Positions 12,531-24,029 of a stretch of DNA of 64,000 bases are shown here, in pieces (position 1 is the stretch's first letter; each line of letters begins with the position of its first letter). A model generated the notes under the pieces. The model was not told where the DNA came from and did no database searches. It saw nothing but the letters and a program-made list of their open reading frames with translations. The DNA comes from Schistocephalus solidus (lineage: Eukaryota; Platyhelminthes; Cestoda; Diphyllobothriidea; Diphyllobothriidae): the NCBI GenBank assembly GCA_017591395.1, contig WEDG01001520.1, positions 62,001-126,000 of the forward strand, given 5' to 3'. The position numbers were made by a program, and so were the translations under genes.

Positions 12531-12993
12531 ACGATAAAAATAATAAGTATAGTGCCTCCTTATCCAAACCTTTGGAGAGTTTATCTATTTTTTATTCTGA
12601 CACTCATAATACCAATCGAATAACTGCTTCAGCAGATAGGAGAGGAGGCTGAAATCAAACGAAACGAGCACCTCAAAACACTGCAACCTCTCTGGAACAT
12701 TTGCTGTCACCAATTCTGGATCCAGTCACGTCACAATATTAGATAGTTATATAAGTGTTACTACGACGCTGCAAAATGTACAACCATTGGCAGAAAATGT
12801 CGACTGAGCAACTCATATAAATTCTATGACATACGTGTCAATCACTTCAAGCTCAAAAGACAATCCGATTAGTCTGGCAGTTAGTGTTCCTTCACAAAAA
12901 AGCTTTATTAAGAATGCCATTACTATCAAAATGCCCCAAAAATGTTAACCTAATAAATATGAGTGCTCCAAACTCTGCAAAAGCTCATAGAAC

Positions 12994-14090
12994 ATGAATA
13001 AACTCTTACATTTTAATAACACCTCAACTCCCCGAACTCCAACGGCATGGCATATGAATAAACCAACGCACGCTTACCTTTCAAACATTGTAGCAACTCA
13101 TGGCAACCAAACCAGTTACCTAGGCCGGCAAACCATCGCAACAGTAACCCCATGTAATTACAATATCCGCGCAGTTAATCCCCCCCAAAATGGGGCATTA
13201 CCTCTACACTCAACCCATGCACTCCAATACATACACACAACTCATTCACTCATACACTCAAATCCCACCACCCACTCAACACATACACTCTTACCCATGC
13301 ACTCATATCTCCACATGCACATAAATATACCCTGCAACAGTTATACAATTCCCTTCCATTACCCCATCACACAATCAAAACACTTTTATAATTCAGTTTT
13401 TTTTACAACAGCTGGCCTCTTCCCTATCCGAAATCCTAAGTATTGCCCTTATTCAAGCATCATCACTAATCTGGATTTACCGCCCATCGCTACATCACTG
13501 GTAGACGTTGTTCCAACATGCGATGTTGAAGAGGTTGGCGAGTTTGTTAAGCCAAAGAAGAAAAGGTCTAAGAAGAACAAGTCGTGCAGAGACTTGGCTC
13601 CAGCCTGCCCAACATCCGGCTCACATGGACCTATCAGGCAAAGTGAGCTGGTTACCAGTACTCACTCAGCTGAAAGATCTGAGTTACAAACGGGCCTTAG
13701 ATTGAATCGAAAACAGAATTTAGTCATTAAAGGTGTTCCGGAGTCAGCTTCAATTATTCCAAAGGAGCGAGTTAAACATGACTTGGAACTCCTTAAATTG
13801 TATGCAAAAACGCTGCTGACGGACGGCGAGTCCATTCATATTCTCAAGGCATATAGAATAGGGAAGGCTCTGTCTACACCCGATTCAAATCCTCGACCAA
13901 GAACTCTTAAAATCATCTTGGAAAACGAAGCGCAGGCACAGCTCCTGCTACAGAGAAAATCAACCCTGCGGGGTCCGCATTCTGAAGTGTTTTTCAACCG
14001 GAATATGGGTTGAAAGAGCGAATGAAAATGCGAAGCTAATAATAGAACTGAAAACACGAAAGACCAATGGCGAGGGCGAATCTCAAAATA
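12994..14090 (+). pseudogene. LINE-A ORF1 (RNA-binding protein)
   Basis: A continuous frame runs from an ATG at 12,994 to 14,013, then a frameshift continues it to about 14,090 (KERMKMR-like helix). The first 150 residues are rich in His, Thr and Ser and come from a degenerate CACTCA-type repeat, so the true start may be later, near 13,440. Next come a basic stretch KPKKKRSKKNKSC, probably for nuclear entry or RNA binding, then NLVIKGVPES, an acidic helix, YRIGK and RPRTLKIILENEAQAQ. These mark an RRM-like ORF1 domain. Its job would be to package the LINE RNA. Confidence 0.6.
13195..13325 (+). repeat. Degenerate CACTCA / ACACTC low-complexity tract
   Basis: Repeated variants of CACTCA, ACACTC and CATGCACTC run for about 130 bases and give the His/Thr/Ser-rich part of the overlapping frame. 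Strand composition is strongly biased to C and A. It may be part of the LINE-A 5' UTR or an older simple repeat into which the frame runs by chance. Confidence 0.55.
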
Positions 14091-14189
14091 AGAGATGAAC
14101 AGATAGTTTAAGTGAAAAGAGCATTTCTCTGGCCGAAGGCAGTCACCATGACAGTCTTACTGTCCCGTTTCAGAAACCAAAAACGTGCC

Positions 14190-14840
14190 CACTTAAACTA
14201 ATCGTCCTCAATGCCAGATCTCTGCTTAATAAGATGCCTTTGCTCCAGACTCTGGTTTCATCCACCGCCCGGACATTGTAATAGTTACAGAGACATGGGC
14301 AACACCCTGTGTATCCGACTCCCAACTCCCTATTCTAGGCTACGCTTACATTCGGAATGATCGACACGAGGGCCGTGGCGGAGGAAGCTGTATCTATGAT
14401 AGGCAACCACTTAAATTTTTTCCATTGGACTATTGCCAATTTACCGCGGTAGAGGAGAGCTTTTGGCTCCGAGTAGATCTAAAAGATAACTACTCTTTAC
14501 TAGTTGGTAGTGTCTATCGCCCACCCAATGCCAGAGGATTACGATCTTTGTCTTTCGCTGGCATTTCGCGCTGCAGCTGACTTAAATCTTAAGTACTGTT
14601 TGATTGCAGGTGACTTCAATCTTCCTGAAGTTCACTGGTTTCCAACTTCCGGTCCTGCAAAGTTCGAAGACCTACTTGAGGCCATAGATATAGGCATGTG
14701 GGACCAGGTAGTTGATTTTCCCACCCAAGGATCAAACATACTTGAGGTTATTTTTTGTAGAGGTTGTCAGCCATCGTCAGTGTCACCTTTAGATCCACTT
14801 GGGAATTCTGATCATACTAAAGTTCTTTCTACACTATAAC
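14190..14840 (+). pseudogene. LINE-A APE-type endonuclease
   Basis: All landmark motifs of the apurinic-like endonuclease domain of non-LTR elements are readable across three frames: LNARSLLNKM (start), HRPDIVIVTETW (Mg-binding Glu), GSVYRPPNA, AGDFNLPEVHW and NSDHTK (catalytic Asp-His pair). Two frameshifts, one before HRPD and one after YRPP, break it. The enzyme would nick chromosomal DNA to prime reverse transcription. It sits directly upstream of the reverse transcriptase, as in CR1 ORF2. Confidence 0.8.
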
Positions 14841-15299
14841 TAGAGGCTGCTGAAACTTTTTCCAAAAAATATAGCTTTTTTCCGTGATTTCAGATCAGCA
14901 AATATGAAGGAATTGCTAAAACACCTAAATTCCCACGACTGGACTAACTTCTTTGTATGTTCGGATGTGAATGTTTGTACTGATACTTTTAACAATGTTC
15001 TAGGTCCACTCATTTCTCGTTTTGTTCCCCGTAAAAAAAAATTAATGTCAAGGATAACGTCTACGTCCCTTTATCATTCCGCCGTAGACTGCGTTGACTC
15101 TCCCGTCGTTTTCATCTACAAAACGACACCTCCGTCCTGCCCTTGATCCAGAAAATCTTTGAAGAGGCTAAGAGGCTGTCTGACGAAAAACGACAAGCCG
15201 ATGAGGTTACCTTTGCCGAAAACCCTTCGTTATATGTTGCGAAGCTCTTTTCGCGCACAGTATAAACGCAGAGAAAAACGCAGCAACCCGTTCTTCGAG

Positions 15300-17210
15300 A
15301 TGCCTTAGGAAACCCAATAGCTGACGCTAAGTTGACTGCTGATAGCTTCAATGCTTCCTTGTCTAGAACGTTTAGTGAACATACCGTTGCCCCCTTTCCT
15401 ATCATCCGGGTTTGTACCGGTAACGTCCTCAAAACCATAACTTTTACCCTCTGGGACGTAACCGTATCCATTCGGCGTTTTCGTCAATCTTACAGTCCAG
15501 GACCAGATGGCGTCACGGTCAGCGTTTTAAAGGCGGATGCAAACGATATTTTTCCGTCCTTTCTGTATAAGATATTTAATCATGCTCTTGAAAGTGCAAC
15601 TTTCCCTATTTTATGGAAGGAATCGCACATACTGCCTTTTCCAAAACACGGCCTACCTACGTCATTTGACGACTTTAGACCAATAAATACACTACCAGCA
15701 GTCTCGAAGATCTTCGAGACCTTGATCAAAGACAAGATGATGCGTCACCTAAGAGAGAATAACCTACTTAATGCGGCTCAGCATGGTTTTCTCGAGGTCT
15801 TGTGACACTTGCCAGCTCTCTTTCTTTGATCATGTGCTACAATCTAGAGACAGCGGTTTTGCAATTTACACCGTTTACTTCTGATTTCACTCAAGGCTTT
15901 TGAGCGTGTTGACCATGATCTCCTCACTGCTGAAACTTGCCTCCTTTGGCATAGGTAAATAAGCTTCTGAACTTAATATTTTCCTATTTGAATGCTCGCG
16001 CACAACGGGTTAAAATTTCTGATGTTATATCCAACCCCACGCAAGTGAGGAGCGGAGTCATTCAAGGCAGCGTGCTCGGCCGCTTCTATTTTGCCTCTTT
16101 GTCAACGATGTTCCTGATTGTTTTAAGTATGGTAGGCCCTTTATGTACGCTGACGATTTAAAAGTTGCCTATCGATATAAACCGGTCGATTGCAACATCG
16201 TACTTAAGCTCTTAAAAACGGATCTTCAGGCCTTCGCTCAGTGGTGTCGCACATGGCGCCTCTCACTTTCTTGGCAAAAGTGCTCCGTTATGGTTATTGG
16301 CGACAACCATCAGCCCCACCTAAGCATAGACGGTCACGATCTATACGTGCCCGGAGTTATAAAGGATCTGGGCATATCATACTCTAGTAGTCTTAATCTG
16401 TCAGAGCACTGCGCCCTGCTTGTCTAGAAAGCACGCCAAACTACTGGGTTTATTCTCAGAAATTTTAAAACCGTCAAAATTAGAATCAGCCTCTATAAAA
16501 TGTAAGTCAGGCCTAATCTGGAATACTGCTCGTTTCTATTTAGTCTCCTGCAGGCTAATGAACGAAAGAAGATAGAATCAGTCCAACACTTCTTTACAAA
16601 AAGAATTTTTTATTCAGACCACCGAAACCTGTCCTTTCACCAACGCTGTGAGCTTACAAGCCTTGACCCGCTGTGGCTTCGCAGATTACAAAAGGGACTA
16701 TTTTTACGGTTTAAACTACTAAATAGTCGTACATTTAACCCCCTTACATCTCTGAGGCACCTCCACCACTCTCGGCGCACCAGTCATCGAGTTGTATTTT
16801 TATTTCTTCCTTTGGCACGCACAGTTAGATACCGACAGTTTTTTTCGGTAAACGCTTTAGCAATCTGGAATAAGCTACCCAGAAGTATCAAAATTCAGCA
16901 AAGCTATCCCTTGTTTATGCGAACTGTCACCAGTTTTCTACATTCAGGACACCTTCCAAAACTTTTGGGTGCTGACTCTGTTGAAGCTCTCTTCGGTCTG
17001 ATGGCGTTCACGGACTCTGAATCCTGTGCCGGTCTTCATGCTGAGGGCAATATTACTGGCTCTTCAGACCTCAATCGGCTTATTTCTCAGTTGAAAGCGA
17101 ACAGCCGCTCGCCGACATACCTGCTGGTGCAGAATACCGGATCCGTTACACTAAATGGAGAGGTTCTTCACCGGGTACCTGTGTTAACGCGTCCCTGTCC
17201 AGAACTTTAA
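15300..17210 (+). pseudogene. LINE-A reverse transcriptase and C-terminal domain
   Basis: The fingers (SPGPDGVTVSVLKAD, then FDDFRPINTLPAVSKIFE and NLLNAAQHGF) are intact to about 15,805; a frameshift follows. Motif A is damaged: the relative at 29,150 reads FDCSKAFDRVDH but this copy reads SLKAFERVDHDLL with the first catalytic Asp lost. Motif C is intact as MYADDLKVAYRYK, with YADD at 16,146-16,157. The thumb and C-terminal region continue with stops at about 16,425 and 16,503 to an open frame ending at 17,210. The protein would have copied the LINE RNA at the nicked target. With the motif A change and several stops it cannot work. Confidence 0.8.
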
Positions 17211-17330
17211 TTAATCAGTAAGCTGCAGTTTTTTCTCCTGTAAACACCTGTAACAACGATCAGGAGTTTTTGTCACTGTCAGCTTGACCCTCTACTGCAT
17301 AAATAGTTTTTGACCTTGCCTGCAAACTGG

Positions 17331-17357
17331 CAATAAATAAATAAAATAAAATAAAAT
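17331..17357 (+). repeat. LINE-A 3' tail, (AATAA / AAAAT)n
   Basis: AATAAATA followed by AAATA units ends the element. The paralogue at 30,600-30,640 ends in ATT units at the matching place after CCTGTAAACCGGCATTAAAT, versus CCTGCAAACTGGCAATAAAT here. The differing tail units suggest tail repeats that change between copies. Confidence 0.6.
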
Positions 17358-17539
17358 AGTACATAAAATACCACAACTTAGGACATTCGTCGAAGCCTAT
17401 AATTCCGATATATTTTGTTTAACGAAAAAATTGTTTAATGCATTAACATCGAATGTCTCGCTATTTGTCCCAAACTACAATTTCTATTGACAAGATCGCA
17501 TAAATAAACGAGGCGGCGGTTGTATGGTATACACCAAAA

Positions 17540-19130
17540 ATACCATTGAAAAAAGTGGTTTTCATGTTTCACATGACAGTTTCCCCGGCGAAGCATACTT
17601 TGCCACAGTTAAATCCCTGTCGAACAAAAAATTTACTTATTAGATGTCTTTACACTCATCCAGAATGTAGTACTGTTGACACTGGCCTTACCAATCTAAT
17701 AGATACCATATCAAATATTCAATCGAAATATAAGATAATTGGGAGCGATCTAAACCGTCCAGAAATAAACTGGGTTGAACTATCAGCCCCTACCAGACAC
17801 TATAAACTGCAATCATCAATTATCTTTCATAACTGGACACAAATAATTAATAAACCGACCCGAGGAAACAACAAACTAGACATTATTCTCACAAATGACA
17901 TCGCGTCCCTTTATACGCATTGCGACAACATAACCTTTGAAAAGGATCATAAAGCAATAATAAAAATGCTCTCTCTTAACATAAAACTAACATTTGATTC
18001 TAGTTACACTTACATCAATCCAAAAAACTTGACGTAGACTATATGAACAAGTATGTAAGATCATTAGACTGGAGTTCAGGGTTTCTAGCATCCCCAACGG
18101 AAGTTGTTAACCTTTTTACTCTTACGTTTTTATAATTCGTGATACCTTAATAGATGAGAGATCCCCATATAAGAAGTCACAAATTCCTAAATTCCTTTCG
18201 AAGAGGCTAAAATAACTAAAAAACCAACTTCACGATCACTCGGTTACTTAGTTATTCACACTCAGACGAATAAAGGAAATTAATGATCTAGTTCAAAGAG
18301 TGGAAAACAAATAAGAACATAGGGGCCGAACGCCGGGCAAAAGATTCCTCCGAAAAAACAGCCCAGAGCTTTCGGAAACAAATCAACAATGATCGAAAAC
18401 CAGGTCCCTAAACCATGATTGATGACTAAGGACAAGTAATAACGGATTATAACCAAAAAGGCTATTTATACAACAAGCATTTCTCAGCCCACTTTTCAGT
18501 TGAGAAGGAGCCGATACCCCAACCATCAGGCATGACAGCATTTACTCTCAATAAGATCTGTTTTAACGAAGAAACCGTCAAAAAAGCTTTCAGGCAATTT
18601 TTTAATTCCACCTCTTATGGAACGGTTAAAATCGCACCTTGCATACTGAAGCCTATGATATATGCTCTAATACTTCTGGCTAGTCTATTCTCCTTACTCC
18701 AGTCGAATGATGTGTTTCCTAGGTTCCCTCCTATTTCTTATATAAATTTACGGCTTATTCTCTATATCAATGTCAGTTAAAACATTTTTATACGCGGAAT
18801 CTTTAGCTTGCATATACATATCACAAGCATACAGTAGCCAGTATGCATAGAACGATTGAAAATGATCTGAAAAAACTAAGCGAATGGAGTATTCAATGGC
18901 AAATGCCTTTCTGGCCAAGTAAATGTCATCTCCTGTTTTCGGTCCGCAAAACCTTCATCTCATAAGTTTCCTCGATCCGGAAATAACCGAGACACCATCA
19001 ATAAAAGGCTTAGGTCTTAGCTATACAAATACTCTTGATTTATCTCCCCAAATTATATTAGGAATAATCGAGCCCTACTAGAATTTAAAATAAAATCAAA
19101 AACGTTCTTTAAAATAATACCACGCATCTA
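17540..19130 (+). mobile_element. LINE-C, heavily decayed non-LTR element
   Basis: The open frame 17,546-18,037 holds the second half of an APE endonuclease: KIIGSDLNRPEINW (normally GDFN...INW), NKPTRGNNKLDIILTN and a final EKDHKAI in place of SDH. Further on, short scraps fit a reverse transcriptase: FNEETVKKAFRQF near 18,560, and at 18,845-18,960 a thumb segment (NDLKKLSEWSIQWQMPF, then CHLLFS). The catalytic YADD region appears deleted. It lies directly downstream of the LINE-A tail. Its ORF1 may be the remnant at 11,955-12,530, which would mean LINE-A inserted into it. Confidence 0.6.
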
Positions 19131-19139
19131 TTTTTGAAT

Positions 19140-20540
19140 AAGATAGAAAATTTTTCATGTCAGTTCCATTAACATAGAATTCGAACCAAAAGGGCTCCGA
19201 TAACGCCAAATTCGGGAATCAACTGTCATGCATACGTATTTTGAGTGCACTATATACCGTTGCGAATCCTTCCCCAGGCTAGTTTGTGATAGCTTCTTCA
19301 ACGCTGGTCTATTAATTTACTGAGTCCTCCCGATAAGCTTCCGTCTATCTGCACCTAGAAGTCGTTGTGGTCAACACTCAAGCTGCAAATCCAAACGTAT
19401 TTTGTGTGCACTTCCGATGAAGGCCAGAAGCTTCTACTAGTAGTAATTTCATTTCCATTTCTGAACCTCATATGATGACCTGCAATGCACATAGAGAGGA
19501 TGAATTCACTAAGAGAAATCATCAATTGGTTTTGTGGTAGACTTCCTGGATACGAGCAAGCCGTAGCTGGTGATGAGTGACCTACAAGACTCATAAATGC
19601 TGATTCTTTGGCTGTAACCAAAGGGCACTTACTTTAATGATTTATATATCCATTATCTAAAAACAGATTTTTTACTGTTATAACTAATTAAAAAAGTATG
19701 AAAATTTTATATTAGCAATTTTTTTCCAATAGCGTCTTTATTTTTATTCATAATTTTATGATCAATAAAGAATTTGCTTTTAAAACTGATTTTTTATCTT
19801 TGCCTGTTAGCAGTATTCGTTTTGCAATTTTAGCATCAGTTATGCTCTATATAATTCCGATACGCAAGAAACCTGACGCCTAGGCTTTGAGCTAGCTTTA
19901 TGAAACGAAAAATACTAGTTGTTTTATAAAGGTCGATCAAATATAATCTACACTATATTGTCAAATACAAATATGACAACTGTAGGACAGCATTAAAATT
20001 TCTTATCGTTGACCTTTCCTTGCTCCTAATTAATTTCCACTTTGTTTAGAGATCACCCTGCCAACCCTTGGCCGAAGATTAGGGTCAAGGCCACGCATTC
20101 TTCAAATAGGTTTTCGGGCAGCGTTTTCAGTGTTTAGTTTTTCATTTTGACATCAAAATACGCAGATTAAAATTAATATAATGGTAATTTGCAAAGAGAA
20201 TCTGAATAAACGTTATATATTCGCAAGAATAATGTCACTATATTTACTGATTTTGATACATTGTTTTACTTTGCGGTTAGGCGCCATTAAACCACTTCGG
20301 AGGCTGTAGTTAGTTTCGGAGTCCTCTCATCCAGCGAACGCTTCTGACATAGTAGTTAGTCATTCTGGAATTATTTCGTATGCTTTATGTGGTTATGGTT
20401 ATGTTTTTGCAGTAAGCATGGTTTTTTTTTACGAGCATAAATGTAGAAGTAGATTTATTAGCCGATCATAGCTTTTACTTTCCCAAAGACACGCATAAGT
20501 GACGTTCCTCCGTTCATTTATCGCTTTTATTGAAGGTAGT
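19140..20540. other. No gene seen; possible short internal repeat
   Basis: AT-rich DNA. The string ACGTATTTTG(A/T)GTGCACT occurs twice, near 19,227 and 19,392, suggesting a small repeat with a period of about 165 bases. A minus frame at 19,355-19,621 covers the second copy and has no recognised motif. Nothing else is supported. Confidence 0.35.
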
Positions 20541-20550
20541 TATTAACTAT

Positions 20551-21505
20551 GAAACCTACTTCGTACGGATATCATCAGAGCAACCTAAATAAGCGGATTG
20601 TGCGTGAAACGAAGGCATATTACGCTGCCATGGAGGAACCTTCCGTTACATCAACGACTTCTGTTGTCCATCGAGAACCGGAATTGGAAATACCCGAACT
20701 AAATTTTGCAGTTTCCCCGGGGTAGGAATCTTATGCGTGTAACTTTAACTGCGAGAGATATAACCAACAAACGTTGGTCAGAGAGTGGACGCGGTGGGAG
20801 GTAAGTGCTTGCTGACGGAGTTGCGGGAGTTCTTCTTGAAGGCGTTCTTTCAACTACTACGCCCCTTCCATCCAGAGCTACCTAAGGACCCTAGAATGCT
20901 ATTAATAACGCCTAGAACTTGCAAAAGCAAGACCCTGAGAAGAGGTGCATACGTCCATTTGGGACTTGAACGTGACCTGCTCAGGCAAATAAACAGTCGA
21001 CCGGCAACGAGCATTCCCCAAATGCGCGTTCAACTGCCCATTAACGCGATGAACAATTTTAAAGTGTCTGTTCAGTGTCTATGGACAATACTTGCTCGTG
21101 CAGGCCATCCATCTGTTGGGCAACCATTCATTGTTGGAGTGTTTTGTGGTCTTGAGCAAGCTGGAGCCATTGGAATACTTCTTGGGCGATTGGGTTGTTG
21201 AACTGGAACGCGTTTTTGCTCATGGCCTGTGCTATCAACAGACAGCATCGTAAAGATGGACCTGGCCAATGTTGTCTGCGACCCCTCTGCCCGCTCTTAT
21301 GTGTGACAGATCAAAGCTCACAATGGCTACTATGGATGCGACAGATATGCTGGTTAGTATATTTTATTGCAACCATTGCAGGTGTTCTCATAGGGACGAG
21401 CATATGGTGAACCGCATGAAATTCCCACTGTACAGTGGACGTCTAAGTGACGACCGGTCGTTCCATTTGCGGAAATGTTGTCCAACACTTCGGAATGATT
21501 GATAT
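20551..21505 (+). pseudogene. Transposase-like pseudogene of a DNA transposon
   Basis: Several frames together give a recognisable scattered-gene pattern: VREWT, then PELPKDPRMLLITPRT (a 'LL.TPR' motif), YVHLGLERDLLRQI, QLPINAMNNFKVS in place of the usual 'L..N.DG.PLFKSS', LWTIL, PFIVGVFCGLEQAG, then ANVVCDPSARSYV, a Cys pair region, NRMKFPLYSGR and DDRSF. This series is what I recall from a transposase-like protein family widespread in metazoan genomes ('PLFKSS...WPIL...VGVFCG', 'DAPARSF', 'R.D.SF'). The superfamily is not certain. Frameshifts near 20,780 and after 21,200 kill it. No terminal inverted repeats were found by eye. Confidence 0.5.
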
Positions 21506-21807
21506 CCTCGTGTACGCGGACGAGACCATGGACATTCTAAACATCACAATAAATATAAAATGTGGGATAAAAACAAAGTTATTTATAAGGAGACGGCCGT
21601 ATTCTCCGCAAAGTCTGATGAAAGGGCGTCAGTGGACTGGAGGCCTCAGCAGCTCACGATCCAGAATTGAATTCTGATGATGGCAATTATCCCGCAAAAC
21701 CAGATCATTATTGACGGTGTGCGTCCAAATGACTTTCAACGATTGAATCACTGGTGGTATAAGGAGACATCATGGTTCCTGGGGTCTCGAGGTAAAGAAA
21801 AATAGTT

Positions 21808-22266
21808 TCAAGAGGGCCACTTAAATTCCCGATGACCTTTCTCCGAGTCATGGAGAGAGCTGCTCGGAAAAAATGAGGAAAATAAAAGGTAAACAAAATC
21901 AGTGCTTAGATAAATGTGCAGTCTTCGTTTGAATGCAGATAGACGTGTTAACAACCTTATCTCAATAGGCAAGTTATTCCAAAGAAAGCTTTTCCTAGAA
22001 GCAAAGAAAAGAGAGCGTTTACACGTGTAGGATGCAGAGGGAGGTATAATTAGTGCATAATTTCTTAGGTTATAAGGAAGACTAACGGGGGTAATGACAA
22101 AAAGCTTGTGGAGATTGGAACTAGTATTAAGTTGAAAAAGGAGACAAAATCTTGCTTCCAGTGTTTTGACCCAAAGAAATTTTAGCTTTGTGAAATGGCA
22201 TCTAGTTGAGCAGAATATATTTGAAAGGGTCGGATACAGGATTTTTTGTGAAATGTCTTTGTACAT
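21808..22266 (-). pseudogene. LINE-B C-terminal domain, 152-codon frame
   Basis: An open frame carrying LKFLWVKTLEARFCLLFQL, LPYNLRNYALIIPPSASY, FFASRKSFLWNNLPIEIRL and LSAFKRRLHIYL. The pattern 'F..R....WN.LP..IR....L..FK..L' is the conserved C-terminal end of many CR1-type reverse transcriptase proteins downstream of the catalytic domain. The arm copies at 24,837-25,037 and 36,440-36,640 share most of it. Its biochemical role is not known. Confidence 0.65.
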
Positions 22267-22859
22267 TTTGAACAGCTTGATTTGTTCAATAAACCGATAA
22301 AAGGACAGAAAAATTCAAGAATGGGAAGCACAAACATACGATACAGTTTTAATTTAATTTCAGGAAGGTAGAAATGATAAGAAATAAAGCCACAAATCTG
22401 AGCAGCCTTGGTCGAAATTTTATCGGCGTGAGGCGAAAGATCTAATTTATTGATGGAGGAAAATTAAATCATAGGACAATCTTCAAAAATAAGAGGTTGC
22501 GGCAGCCTTACAGGCTCAAAACCCATGTAGCGACACTTCGAAGGTTAGAACTCCATTAGCCATGTGGAGCTCCACGCCAAAAGAGCGTCTATGTCCGAAT
22601 GAATTTGCCCTAGGCATCATTTGGCCGTAGAGTTAGAAAAGGAATACATGAATTGGAGGTCATCAGCGTACATATTCGATTAAGAATAGTTATGTATCGA
22701 TGAAATTTCATTCATGTAAAGTAAGAACAACAAAGAACTTAACGCGGTTCCTTGTGGGACACCCCTCAAATCGGGCTGGTTCTTGAGTATGAGAACCCCA
22801 CTAAAACTGCTTGTTTTTGCTCAGATAGGTATGATCTAATAAAGTCAATAAGGGGACTA

Positions 22860-23120
22860 CGATATCCTAAAACCTATAGTTTAGATAGAGACTATATCAA
22901 ATGCCTTACTTAGGTCAAAGTAGATACCTACAACAGATAGATGATCCTTACGAAGAGAGTTTAGTAGATTAAGAAAAGACATTGCAGGTTTCACAAGAGC
23001 AGTCTGGTAAAAAGCCATATCGGAAAGAGTTGAGAATTTGATTGCTTCTGAAAAAATCCGTAATGTTTGCAATTAGATTTTTAAAGAGTTTAGCAAGAGA
23101 GGGCATTTTCTGAACACTGA
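22860..23120 (-). pseudogene. LINE-B reverse transcriptase fragment
   Basis: The frame 22,881-23,072 contains PAMSFLNLLNSLRKDHLSVVG and then IYFDLSKAFDIV, which is reverse transcriptase motif A with its catalytic Asp kept. A frameshift follows at once, so motifs B and C are only visible as scattered scraps between 22,270 and 22,860. The closest relatives are the arm copies, where the same motif reads YFDLSKAFDKVPH. Confidence 0.65.
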
Positions 23121-24029
23121 AATATTTAGAAATGTCTTAACGGAGACGAGATTTAAAAATGAAATTCTTATATGTGTTTTCAAATAATCATGGAAGAGAC
23201 CATTTTCAAGAACTACTTAGAATAATTTGCTCAGTTAAGTTGGAAAATCTCTTAAGCGTTCAATATGTGAGTTTGGAATGTTATTAGTTTCGACCGAATG
23301 TGAATTTTTAGGCAAACTATTTCTTTTTAAATATTGGAAGGCAAGCAATTATTTGTTGTCGATGTGAATTCAAATTTGACAGCAGTGGTTGGCAAAAATG
23401 AATTTTAAATTTCTGCTTTGCCCAAATCCGATGTAAGGAAATTTTGGTTACAGTCAATTAAAGGCGGAGTGACACGCAGAGTCTTAGTCGATGACCGAAA
23501 ATGGAAGACTTAAGTAACAGATTAAGAATTTAGAATTAACATTTGGTACGCAGCGGCAATGCACTGTCTAAAAAAACTTAAAGAACGCAATAAAGTTATG
23601 ACAATGTGTGCAGATAAAATGTACAAATACTTAATAATGTAGACAGAACTTGTCCTGATAGGTCAACAGTTAGTGATGTTTTGAAATTAATAGTGAACTT
23701 AAAAGATAGGCAGTGAAAATAATCTTACATTAAAAATGGAGGCAGAGTTCAATAAACCTTCATTTTCGAATAGAAAGTAGGAGAAAAAGCTGCTTAGGAA
23801 AATAAGGTCACGTGGTAGAGTAGGGTAATACTGCAGTAGCATTTCAGAATGAGATAATAACACGTCAAGATGATGCGTTCTTAATCACTTAGGCGTATGA
23901 AACAAAATCTCACGAAAATCCGTGAAGGAACTTAAGTCCTCAGCATCTTAGTGTCCACAATTAAAATCTGATGATGGTAAGTATCCAACGAAACGTCAGC
24001 AATTTAGACTGAAGAGCACTGAATGTGTA

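Larger units (their letters stand above)
12990..17357 (+). mobile_element. LINE-A copy 1, near full length, CR1-like
   Basis: The order on the plus strand is ORF1 (to about 14,090), APE endonuclease (14,190-14,840), reverse transcriptase (15,300-17,210), a short 3' UTR containing CAGGAGTTTTTG, and a tail of AATAAATA then AAAAT units. A 3' end made of short A-rich repeats without poly(A) is typical of CR1-type elements. Several frameshifts and stops make it dead. Two 5'-truncated relatives lie at 28,490-30,640 and, inverted, at 31,556-33,110. The 5' boundary is uncertain. Confidence 0.75.
21716..23960 (-). mobile_element. LINE-B copy 1 (CR1-like), without the internal insertion
   Basis: It is colinear on the minus strand with the LINE-B copy in the left arm (24,560-28,480). 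The 3' UTR begins near 21,716, the C-terminal frame lies at 21,808-22,266, the reverse transcriptase at 22,860-23,075, and further homology continues to at least 23,400. Compared with the arm copies it lacks the segment found at 26,084-26,485 and so shows the uninterrupted order. Related tail-motif strings TCTGATGATGG sit at both ends (21,673 and 23,967). Confidence 0.65.
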
